Origin: an uncultured Blautia sp. | GTDB taxonomy: Bacteria > Bacillota > Clostridia > Lachnospirales > Lachnospiraceae | DNA: 5,522 bases | Reading direction: 5' to 3' | Assembly: GCA_900552095.1 (NCBI GenBank) | Contig: URYM01000137.1 | Span: 1 to 5,522, forward strand | Shown here: piece after piece, positions 1 through 5,228 of the stretch | Numbering within the stretch: the first letter of the stretch is position 1 | Layout of the letters: every line of letters begins with the position of its first letter | Program-made: the position numbers and the translations under genes | Notes under the pieces: generated by a model | What the model was told of the DNA's origin: nothing | Databases searched by the model: none | Seen by the model: the letters and a program-made list of their open reading frames with translations, nothing else

Positions 1-34
1 GTCTCGTGGGCTCGGAGATGTGTATAAGAGACAG
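1..34 (+). other. Nextera (Tn5) read-2 sequencing adapter, not genomic
   Basis: The first 15 bases (GTCTCGTGGGCTCGG) followed by the 19-base Tn5 mosaic end (AGATGTGTATAAGAGACAG, positions 16-34) are exactly the Illumina Nextera transposase read-2 adapter. This is untrimmed library sequence, not a natural Tn5 end. Read on the minus strand it would extend the neighbouring partial gene with the false residues AVSYTHLRAHE. Confidence 0.99.
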
Positions 35-167
35 CCGTCAGATCCGAGGCAAAATGAAGCAGTGTCTTCACACGCCGCAGCGCTACCGCTCCGCCTCCAA
101 CCACCACAATCTTATACTCAGAAAGATCTGTAAAGAGCGGAAATAACGGTTTATTCTTCCTCTTCAT
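35..167 (-). CDS. Precorrin-2 dehydrogenase / sirohydrochlorin synthase, N-terminal part only
   Basis: This is the first 44 codons of a gene cut off by the contig end. The protein starts MKRKNKPLFPLF and has a Rossmann nucleotide-binding loop (VVVGGGAVALRRV, residues 21-33). PLFxDL followed by this loop and RRVKTLL is the hallmark of the CysG N-terminal / Met8p / SirC family. Those enzymes use NAD+ to oxidise precorrin-2 to sirohydrochlorin, and some also insert iron. The ATG lies inside the hemA 3' end, a 17-base overlap in another frame, so the two genes are probably translationally coupled. No strong Shine-Dalgarno is seen, only a purine-rich stretch. The product supplies the substrate of the CbiK encoded nearby. 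The missing C-terminus means ferrochelatase function, or fusion to other domains, cannot be judged. The gene was recognised from its conserved start. Confidence 0.88.
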
Positions 168-1383
168 ATACTTTTTCCAATCCTTCCATACAAGTCAGGA
201 AGGTATCTTTATCCAGATAATCCCGCAGGCCGAAAATCAGCTTGGTCACTACTTTTCCGGCGGAACTGCGGATCACATTCCAGGTCTCTTCCTTCTCCTT
301 TTCTTCCATCGGCAGGTGTACCAAAAGCTTATGGATCCGGAAATTCAGATCTTCCATCGCCTCCTCCTGCACTTTCTGGATCCTGGGAATCAGATTTCTC
401 CCCTCTCTCCAGCTGTAAAATTCCTCCATCACTTCCCTCAGAATCTGTTCTGCCTGTTCCATGGCCTTCTGCACCTGAGGCGTGATCTGATTCATTTTGA
501 AATCATCAATATTATACAGATCGATCCCCGGCAGTTCTCCGATCGAAGGCTCCATGTCTCTGGGAACCGCAAGGTCGATCAGAATCATATGCTCTTTTGC
601 TGGGGAAGCTGCCACCAATTCCCTTGTCAGGGTAAAATTGGGACTGGCCGTAGCGCTGACTACCAGATCACAGGAAGGGAAAAATTCCATCCGCTCCCCG
701 TAATTGATCCGCTTGCAGCCCACCGGAATCTCCACCACTCCGCTTCTGTACTGGCGCACCGTAACCGTAACGTCAGCTCCTGCCTGACGCAGCGTCTGCG
801 CGGCCAGACGCCCCATCTCTCCATTTCCGATCACCATACAGGTTTTCCCTTTCACAGAGAAAGCTTTCTCTCTTAAAAGGCGCAGTGCCTGATCCATAGC
901 CGTCTCGTTGGCCCGGGAAAAGGTCACTTCTGTCTTCACCCGCTTTGCTGCCGTAATCGCCTTGCGGAACAGAACTTCCAGCACATTATCTGTGCGGTAC
1001 TCCTCCCTTGACAGCGCCAGCGCATCCTTCACCTGCGTTATGATCTGATCCTCCGCCAGGATCTGGGATTTCAGACCACAGGTCATAAAAAAGAGATGTT
1101 CCACAGCCTCCTGCTCCTGCCGGAACACAAAATACTGTCTGGCATCCTCTTCTTTCACCTCTTTCAGCCTGCAGACCAGAGTAAAAAGTTCCTCGGGCGT
1201 CCCGTCCATATGGGCCCAGACCTCCATCCGGTTGCAGGTAGATAAAATCAGGGTTCCAAAAATTGTTTCCTCTTCCGTCAGACGTTCCATTCCCCAGACG
1301 GCCTGTTTCTTCGTAAATGCAAATAGCGCCCGCACGTCTACGGACGCTTTCTCGTAGTCTATTCCAACCATACAGATACTCAT
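151..1383 (-). CDS. hemA: Glutamyl-tRNA reductase
   Basis: The 410-residue protein reduces glutamyl-tRNA(Glu) to glutamate-1-semialdehyde with NADPH, the first committed step of C5-pathway tetrapyrrole synthesis in the cytoplasm. The catalytic domain carries STCNRMEVWA with the nucleophilic Cys50, and the HLFFMTCGLKSQ-x-LAEDQI block (about 96-114) matches the family H-L-F...G-L-x-S...E-x-Q-I signature. The NADPH domain has VIGNGEMG (184-191), then VVSATASP and DLAVPRDMEP (270-279). A helical dimerisation domain with WREGRNLIPRIQ follows from about residue 300. Length is normal for the family. The ATG at 1383 was chosen because MSICMVGIDYEKA is the usual family start and GGAGG (1391-1395) sits 7 bases upstream. 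The open frame continues 61 codons further, but that part is low-complexity and crosses the hemA promoter. The gene is divergent from cbiK and overlaps the next gene by 17 bases. Confidence 0.96.
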   Translation of the reverse strand: MSICMVGIDYEKASVDVRALFAFTKKQAVWGMERLTEEETIFGTLILSTCNRMEVWAHMDGTPEELFTLVCRLKEVKEEDARQYFVFRQEQEAVEHLFFMTCGLKSQILAEDQIITQVKDALALSREEYRTDNVLEVLFRKAITAAKRVKTEVTFSRANETAMDQALRLLREKAFSVKGKTCMVIGNGEMGRLAAQTLRQAGADVTVTVRQYRSGVVEIPVGCKRINYGERMEFFPSCDLVVSATASPNFTLTRELVAASPAKEHMILIDLAVPRDMEPSIGELPGIDLYNIDDFKMNQITPQVQKAMEQAEQILREVMEEFYSWREGRNLIPRIQKVQEEAMEDLNFRIHKLLVHLPMEEKEKEETWNVIRSSAGKVVTKLIFGLRDYLDKDTFLTCMEGLEKVYEEEE

Positions 1384-1390
1384 GGTATTT

Positions 1391-1395
1391 CCTCC
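1391..1395 (-). promoter_or_regulatory. hemA ribosome binding site
   Basis: GGAGG on the minus strand, 7 bases from the ATG at 1383. It fixes the hemA start and excludes the longer open frame that reaches back to 1566. Confidence 0.85.
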
Positions 1396-1417
1396 GGATG
1401 TATAAATTTCTAGACCT

Positions 1418-1446
1418 ATCATACCACAACTTTTCTTAAAGGTAAA
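1418..1446 (-). promoter_or_regulatory. hemA promoter, sigma-A type
   Basis: On the minus strand, a -35-like TTTACC (1441-1446, 4 of 6 to consensus) is separated by exactly 17 bases from TATGAT (1418-1423, 5 of 6). This predicts a start near 1411 and a short leader of about 28 bases containing AATTTATACAT and the GGAGG site. No cobalamin riboswitch or T-box fits in so short a leader. Confidence 0.7.
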
Positions 1447-1468
1447 ATGATTTGTTCTCCGCCTTCTA

Positions 1469-1497
1469 TTGACAAAAAACCGGCCATCCTTTACTCT
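1469..1497 (+). promoter_or_regulatory. cbiK promoter, sigma-A type
   Basis: A perfect -35 box TTGACA (1469-1474) is followed after 17 bases by a weak -10 TACTCT (1492-1497, 3 of 6). The predicted start near 1504 leaves a leader of only about 16 bases, almost entirely the ribosome binding site and spacer. The strong -35 with a poor -10 is the kind of promoter that may depend on an activator, but no operator is recognised. Confidence 0.6.
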
Positions 1498-1504
1498 GAA
1501 AACC

Positions 1505-1510
1505 AGGAGG
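1505..1510 (+). promoter_or_regulatory. cbiK ribosome binding site
   Basis: A full AGGAGG placed 9 bases before the ATG at 1520. It decides the cbiK start over an upstream in-frame ATG at 1469, which overlaps the -35 box. Confidence 0.85.
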
Positions 1511-1519
1511 AATTTATAC

Positions 1520-2323
1520 ATGAACAAAAACAAAACAAAAGCAATCCTGGTGGTCAGTTTCGGCACCAGCTACAACGACACCAGAAAGAAAACCATAGAG
1601 GCCATCGAGCAGGATCTGGCCGATGCTTATCCCGATTATCAGATCCGCCGTGCCTGGACCAGCAAAATGATCATGGCCAAATTATGGAAGCGGGATCATC
1701 TAAAGATTGACAATGTAAAAGAAGCCATGGCTCAGATGGCAGAAGACGGAATCACCGATGTGATCGTCCAGCCCACCCATGTGATCAACGGTATTGAAAA
1801 TGATCTGATGAAGGAGGATGTACTTTCCTTCCGAAACCAGTTTCATTCCATCCATTTCGGCGATCCTATGCTCACCACAGAGGCAGACAGCCAGCTGGTG
1901 ATCGATGCCATCGCCGAAGAGTTCTCATTTCTTCCAAAGAAAGATGTTCTCGTTCTGATGGGACACGGAACAACCCATTTCGCCAATTCCGTTTACGCTG
2001 CTCTCGACTATACCTTCAAAGACCGGGGCTTTAAAAATATTTTTGTGGGAACCGTGGAAGCCTACCCTTCCATGGAGACACTCTTAAAGCTTCTGAGCGA
2101 ATATCAGCCGGAGACGGTTCACCTGGCCCCCTTCATGATCGTAGCAGGAGACCATGCCACCAATGACCTGGCCGGAGATGATCCCGACTCCTGGCGCTGT
2201 CAGATCGAACGGGCCGGATTCCAGACCGCTTGCCATCTGAAAGGTCTGGGGGAATATCCCTCTATCCGCCGTCTCTTTCTGGCACACGCAAAAACCGCCA
2301 TGGAAAAAGACCGGAAACATTAG
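1520..2323 (+). CDS. cbiK: Sirohydrochlorin cobaltochelatase, anaerobic CbiK type
   Basis: The 267-residue protein inserts Co2+ into sirohydrochlorin in the early-cobalt (anaerobic) cobalamin pathway. It has the two-lobed chelatase fold. The first lobe opens with ILVVSFGTSYNDTRKKTI (9-26) and contains QPTHVINGIEND (84-95), with a Glu at 93 in the region of the metal-binding Glu of Salmonella CbiK. The second lobe has VLMGHGTTHFAN with His149 and VAGDHATNDLAGDDPDSW with His212, corresponding to the two catalytic metal-binding histidines. No signal peptide or lipobox is present, so a cytoplasmic enzyme rather than a periplasmic CbiK-P is expected. Length is typical. The start is set by AGGAGG at 1505-1510. 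It is transcribed alone, divergently from hemA, and ends before a strong terminator. A minor role in iron insertion for siroheme cannot be excluded from sequence. Confidence 0.95.
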   Translation: MNKNKTKAILVVSFGTSYNDTRKKTIEAIEQDLADAYPDYQIRRAWTSKMIMAKLWKRDHLKIDNVKEAMAQMAEDGITDVIVQPTHVINGIENDLMKEDVLSFRNQFHSIHFGDPMLTTEADSQLVIDAIAEEFSFLPKKDVLVLMGHGTTHFANSVYAALDYTFKDRGFKNIFVGTVEAYPSMETLLKLLSEYQPETVHLAPFMIVAGDHATNDLAGDDPDSWRCQIERAGFQTACHLKGLGEYPSIRRLFLAHAKTAMEKDRKH

Positions 2324-2340
2324 TTCAAAAAATTATTCAA

Positions 2341-2381
2341 AAAAAGTTGCAACTTTTTTTATTTTATAGTTGCAACTTTTT
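2341..2381 (+). terminator. Intrinsic terminator after cbiK, likely bidirectional
   Basis: A perfect 14-base inverted repeat (AAAAAGTTGCAACT at 2341-2354, AGTTGCAACTTTTT at 2368-2381) with a 13-base T-rich loop lies 17 bases after the cbiK stop. The stem ends in a T run on the plus strand and equally in a T run on the minus strand, so it could also stop leftward transcription coming through the tRNA region. The core GTTGCAAC is itself a palindrome in each arm. Confidence 0.85.
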
Positions 2382-2398
2382 CTGAAATAGGTTATAAT
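2370..2398 (+). promoter_or_regulatory. tRNA-Thr promoter
   Basis: A consensus -10 TATAAT (2393-2398) is preceded at 17 bases by TTGCAA (2370-2375, 4 of 6). The -35 box lies in the right arm of the cbiK terminator. The predicted transcript starts near 2405, about 14 bases before the mature tRNA. Confidence 0.75.
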
Positions 2399-2418
2399 AA
2401 CTTTCGTGCCATGCACAA

Positions 2419-2491
2419 GCCGGAATAGCTCAGTCGGTAGAGCACTTCACTCGTAATGAAGGGGTCGTCAGTTCGAGTCTGATTTCCGGCT
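2419..2491 (+). tRNA. tRNA-Thr (anticodon CGT)
   Basis: A 73-base cloverleaf reads cleanly: acceptor GCCGGAA/TTCCGGC, D-arm GCTC/GAGC with loop AGTCGGTA, anticodon stem CTTCA/TGAAG with loop CTCGTAA giving anticodon CGT, five-base variable loop, and T-arm GTCAG/CTGAT (one G-T pair) with loop TTCGAGT. The discriminator base is T, and CCA is not encoded, so CCA must be added enzymatically. It should decode ACG codons. It has its own promoter and is followed at once by a T run. Confidence 0.96.
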
Positions 2492-2492
2492 C

Positions 2493-2499
2493 TTTTTTT
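2493..2499 (+). terminator. T run ending the tRNA transcript
   Basis: Seven T residues begin two bases after the discriminator base. No separate hairpin precedes them, so the folded T-arm/acceptor may act as the stem. The run overlaps the stop codon of the convergent membrane protein gene. Confidence 0.45.
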
Positions 2500-3184
2500 A
2501 TTTATCTGCAGATTCCTTACTGCCTTTTTCTAATAGAAACCACAATCCGATAAAAAATATTACAAACACAATCATACTTAACATCGTAAAGGTTTTGCTG
2601 TACTGCATTACATTCTGCATTCCCATTAAAGTATTCAGATTTATATTTCCACTTTTTTCCAAAGCATTCACATCTGCATATTGTGCCAATGTCTGGTATT
2701 TAGAATTAAGAGAAAAGAACGCAATCGTATAAACACCTGTTAAGCAGCCTAAAATAACTGTAGCTTTGTTTAAGGATTTCTTCCATACAAATTTCTTTTT
2801 TTGCAGCCTCATAAATGTAACTATCATCAAACTTCCAAAAAACAAGATCACTATTTCCATTGCAAAAGTCAAAAGTATTGGATTATTTGTTTTCTCAACC
2901 GCCAACAGTACAAGTGAATCTATTCCTGTTTTCAGACATGAAGCAAGAATCCCCAAAATAAAGCCATGACAACTTATCTTGATAAAATTATCACTTCCAT
3001 TGCATTTGACTTTACTGGCAGCATATAAAGAGGCAGAATAAATCACCCACAGTATAAAGGATATTACAAAATACAGGTCAAAATGCTTCAAAGACATATA
3101 AGGTATTCCTACAAGCCATTTTGAAAGCACTCCGAATAAAATTGTTGATATGATTACAATTGTTAAATTTTTACTATTTAGCAT
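2498..3184 (-). CDS. Hypothetical six-helix membrane protein, AT-rich
   Basis: I do not recognise the family of this 228-residue protein. Hydrophobic segments lie at about 7-26, 37-56, 70-95, 102-125, 140-159 and 199-218. Lysines cluster between helices 2 and 3 (57-69), between helices 4 and 5 (RLQKKKFVWKKSLNK, 126-140) and at the C-terminus. By the positive-inside rule both ends are cytoplasmic and the 160-198 loop is outside. No catalytic, nucleotide-binding or transporter motif is evident. The ATG follows AAGGAGG (3190-3196) by 5 bases, so the start is firm. Codons are clearly more A/T-rich than in hemA, cbiK or the acetyltransferase genes, consistent with transfer. The stop is 7 bases from the tRNA-Thr 3' end and the gene converges on it. 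No promoter is clear, so it may be read from the upstream leftward genes. It could be an immunity, stress or transport-accessory protein, but nothing in the sequence decides this. Confidence 0.8.
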   Translation of the reverse strand: MLNSKNLTIVIISTILFGVLSKWLVGIPYMSLKHFDLYFVISFILWVIYSASLYAASKVKCNGSDNFIKISCHGFILGILASCLKTGIDSLVLLAVEKTNNPILLTFAMEIVILFFGSLMIVTFMRLQKKKFVWKKSLNKATVILGCLTGVYTIAFFSLNSKYQTLAQYADVNALEKSGNINLNTLMGMQNVMQYSKTFTMLSMIVFVIFFIGLWFLLEKGSKESADK

Positions 3185-3214
3185 TTCCTCCTCCTTACTT
3201 GTTTTGACGATTGC

Positions 3215-3427
3215 TTATTTGGCAACAGAAAAAGCCGCCGCTTCTTTAATCCAGCCCATCCGTTCCTCGTCAATCTCATCACATCGGGAAACAAGGAGAT
3301 GATGCGTCCAGCGGTGGGGATAAGGCTCCGTTGCAATGTCAAGCCGGAGCGATTCTACTTTATGCCCCAAACCCAAAGTCACCACGATATAATTTTCCGG
3401 GCAGTCTTTCTTTTTCCGTATCCATGT
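3215..3427 (-). pseudogene. 5'-truncated DUF5655-family remnant
   Basis: An open frame of 70 codons with no usable start reads TWIRKKKDCPENYIVVTLGL, then GHKVESLRLDIATEPYPHRW, then THHLLVSRCDEIDEERMGWI, and ends KEAAAFSVAK. The pattern R(R/K)xK(D/N)xPExYIVV(T/S)xGLG ... EPYPxRWxHHxxVSxxxEID ... GWxKEAxxFS matches, from memory, the C-terminal half of DUF5655 domain proteins, which are usually about 110-130 residues long. A TGA (3428-3430) directly precedes the homologous part, and the GNAT stop at 3448 lies only 17 bases beyond it, so the N-terminal half is absent rather than frameshifted nearby. No ribosome binding site or good start is seen; the only internal ATG is near the end. Best read as a deletion remnant. 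DUF5655 function is unknown. Confidence 0.72.
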
Positions 3428-3447
3428 TCACTGTTCTCTGTACTCTT

Positions 3448-3894
3448 TTATGATATTTTTTTCCTCAGATAGACCATATCGGTGAGCAATACTCCTTCTT
3501 CCCAGATCGGATGATCATAATGATCTGTGAAAAAGTTTTTGATTCTGTGGGAGTATACAAAGCCGCATTTTTCATAAAACGGCAGGGTAAGGGGAGACTC
3601 CCCTGTTCCTGCCTGCAGCACAGAAAAACGAGACTGATACCTTTTTTCCACAAAAGTAAGAAGGGCTCTTCCGTACCCCTGCCCCCGGAAAAGGGGATCT
3701 ACTGCTATATTTTTAATCTCCAGGATCCCATCTTCCTCCTCTGTAAGGACGCACTCTGCCTTTATCCCTTCATCCTCCAGAAGATACAGAATTCCCCGTT
3801 CCAGATAGCGGTCTATCATTTCTTCCTGTTCATCTGCCAGAAGAAGAAGGGGAAGATATTTTTTCTTATTCTTTCTGATCTCTCTGATCTTCAC
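3448..3894 (-). CDS. GNAT family N-acetyltransferase, YvbK-like
   Basis: The 148-residue protein is an intact GNAT acetyltransferase, using acetyl-CoA to acetylate an unknown amine. The acetyl-CoA pyrophosphate loop is RGQGYGRA (70-77), preceded by the strand LEIKNIAVDPLF. A second strand VLQAGTGES and the helix LPFYEKCGF (104-112) complete the fold. The ends ADEQEEMIDRYLERG (20-34) and RIKNFFTDHYDHPIWEEG...LTDMVYL resemble Bacillus subtilis YvbK, whose substrate I do not know. The GTG at 3894 is preferred: VKIREIR is a natural GNAT start and a purine-rich AGAGGGAA lies just upstream. The open frame continues 15 codons further to a TTG, but that stretch has no family likeness. The upstream truncated GNAT ends 51 bases before, so they are probably cotranscribed. 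Confidence 0.85.
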   Translation of the reverse strand: MKIREIRKNKKKYLPLLLLADEQEEMIDRYLERGILYLLEDEGIKAECVLTEEEDGILEIKNIAVDPLFRGQGYGRALLTFVEKRYQSRFSVLQAGTGESPLTLPFYEKCGFVYSHRIKNFFTDHYDHPIWEEGVLLTDMVYLRKKIS

Positions 3895-3945
3895 GGCACT
3901 TCCCTCTCTCCCATAAACCTGCTTTTTTCTCCATGACAAAATTAG

Positions 3946-4278
3946 TCAGAAAAATCTGTCCCCGGCAGCTGTCTGCTCCATCCTTTCACAGAGAGCCGTC
4001 CCGATCCCTCTTCCCTGATACGATGCATGCACATAAAGCCGGTCAAGATATCCTGTTCTGTCTATATCCCCAAACCCTGCAATACGCCCGTCTTCCACCG
4101 CAACGAAACTGTCATGTTCCAGAAAAGACAAATTCCAGACCTGCGGATCAGGCTCCTTTTTTGCCCAGGCATTTAACTGCTGTTCGGTATAATCTTTCGC
4201 ATTCACTGTATGAACTGTCTGATAAAAAAGCGCTGTAATCTCCTTGCAGTCTTCCTGCCGGTATCTTCGGATTTCCAT
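3946..4278 (-). pseudogene. GNAT family N-acetyltransferase, C-terminally truncated
   Basis: The frame encodes 110 residues beginning MEIRRYRQEDCKEITALFYQ and carries TVHTVNAKDYTEQQLNAWA, SFLEHDSFVAVEDGRIAGFGDI and the acetyl-CoA loop YQGRGIGTAL (87-96). This layout matches the YafP-like GNAT subfamily. Members I recall are about 145-160 residues and continue after this point with THASxTAxPFFExxGY and a C-terminal strand. Here the frame ends ...GDRFF then TGA, so the last strands and the conserved FFExxGY helix are missing, and neither of the other frames up to the next gene restores them. It is therefore probably a 3'-deleted gene, although the remaining reading frame is clean and a short product could still be made. 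It starts 12 bases after the DUF7916-type gene with a weak AAAGGG site, suggesting coupling. Confidence 0.7.
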
Positions 4279-4290
4279 CTCTGTTTCCCT

Positions 4291-5214
4291 TTACCGAAGG
4301 ATTGACTGAGCCATCCGGTGATAGGTATGCCGCACTCCGCGCACAGCAATCCCGTAAGCCATGATATTTTCCGGAAGAGCCATGCCCACGTAGCCGGAAT
4401 CACCGATATGATGCAGATCCGTTCCTGTCATCTTGCACTCCAGGGCAATACGCTTTATCGTATCTGTATCTGCCCCTTCCTGGGAGGTTCCGATGGACGT
4501 CATGGTAAGTTTTCCCAGACTGTGGGCAAAGTTTACCAGACTGCGAATATATTCTGTAGTAATTCCCGGTACTGTCCCCGGCGCAGGCATGAGAATAATA
4601 TCTGCTCCCGCATCGGAAAATTCCCGGATATCTGCCTCCGTGATGATATGCTCTCCACCTTCTCCCAGCACTCCGGACGCATGCATCTTGCCCGCTGCCA
4701 GTGCAATCTTATTTCCCGCCTCCTTCTGGATTTCCCGAAGCGAGGAGATAATGGCTCGATTATTCACTCCATTTCCCGGATTTCCGGTCAACACGATCAG
4801 GTCGGCGCCCATCCGCACTGCCAGCCTGGCATTCTCCGCTGACGCATATCGCCCGGCACTCATCCCCCACAGAGGATCTCCCTGTTCTTTTATCACCGCT
4901 TCATCCACCGGCTCCAGATTAATTCCCACTGGCCGTCCGGTCAGTTTTTTTACTTCCCGGATCACCTCCTCTTTCTCCACCTCAGGCAGCGCCCGGATCA
5001 GAGGATCCTGTACATCAAACATATTTAAAAGAATAATATCTGCTCCCATGGATGCGGCAAATTCCGCATTGGTCACATCGCTTAAAAGGGGCTGTACCGT
5101 CCCAATCGTCTCACTGACCAGAATCCGTCCCTCACTTCCCGCAATGGCTCCCAGAAATTCCTCCCGGGATAACTCTGTCAGTTCCGAAGATTTCATATTT
5201 AAAAATCGCTTCAT
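4291..5214 (-). CDS. DUF7916-type TIM-barrel-like protein, function unknown
   Basis: The 307-residue protein shows eight regularly spaced strand motifs typical of a (beta/alpha)8 barrel: ILVSETIGTVQPLL (31-44), GADIILLNMFDV (57-68), RPVGINLEPV (94-103), GADLIVLTGNPG (136-147), KIALAAGKMHASG (169-181), GADIILMPAPGTVPG (203-217), KLTMTSIGTSQEGAD (235-249) and GTDLHHIGDSGY (264-275). Acidic and histidine residues near strand ends (Glu35, Asp67, Glu101, His178, Glu246, His269, Asp272) look like an active site or ligand pocket. I recall such proteins as conserved in Firmicutes, often near sugar PTS genes, assigned to DUF7916; this assignment is from memory. The reaction is unknown. The ATG at 5214 follows AGGAGG by 7 bases. 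There is no signal peptide or membrane segment, so it is cytoplasmic. It lies 11 bases after the Eis-like gene and 12 before the truncated GNAT. Confidence 0.85.
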   Translation of the reverse strand: MKRFLNMKSSELTELSREEFLGAIAGSEGRILVSETIGTVQPLLSDVTNAEFAASMGADIILLNMFDVQDPLIRALPEVEKEEVIREVKKLTGRPVGINLEPVDEAVIKEQGDPLWGMSAGRYASAENARLAVRMGADLIVLTGNPGNGVNNRAIISSLREIQKEAGNKIALAAGKMHASGVLGEGGEHIITEADIREFSDAGADIILMPAPGTVPGITTEYIRSLVNFAHSLGKLTMTSIGTSQEGADTDTIKRIALECKMTGTDLHHIGDSGYVGMALPENIMAYGIAVRGVRHTYHRMAQSILR

Positions 5215-5221
5215 CTTCTGT

Positions 5222-5228
5222 CCTCCTA
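5222..5228 (-). promoter_or_regulatory. Ribosome binding site overlapping the upstream stop codon
   Basis: On the minus strand TAGGAGG contains both the TAG stop of the Eis-like gene (5226-5228) and the AGGAGG site of the next gene (5222-5227). The spacing to the ATG at 5214 is 7 bases. This indicates tight translational coupling of the two genes. Confidence 0.85.

Noticed and set aside
316..876. Plus-strand open frame of 186 codons inside hemA
   Set aside because: Antisense shadow of a well-conserved gene; the His- and Cys-rich composition reflects reverse-complement codons.
1384..1566. 61-codon N-terminal extension of hemA
   Set aside because: It crosses the hemA promoter and the cbiK start, has no family likeness, and the internal ATG has a proper ribosome binding site and the canonical HemA start.
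2338..2381. Repeated GTTGCAAC as a CRISPR or tandem repeat
   Set aside because: There are only two copies, forming the arms of one hairpin with a T-rich end, which a terminator explains fully.
2467..3447. Attachment-site duplication of the tRNA 3' end
   Set aside because: By eye I found no second copy of the T-arm/acceptor sequence in the window and no integrase gene.
3895..3939. Upstream TTG start for the YvbK-like GNAT
   Set aside because: The extra 15 residues match no GNAT start, and the GTG at 3894 begins the fold directly with a purine-rich site before it.
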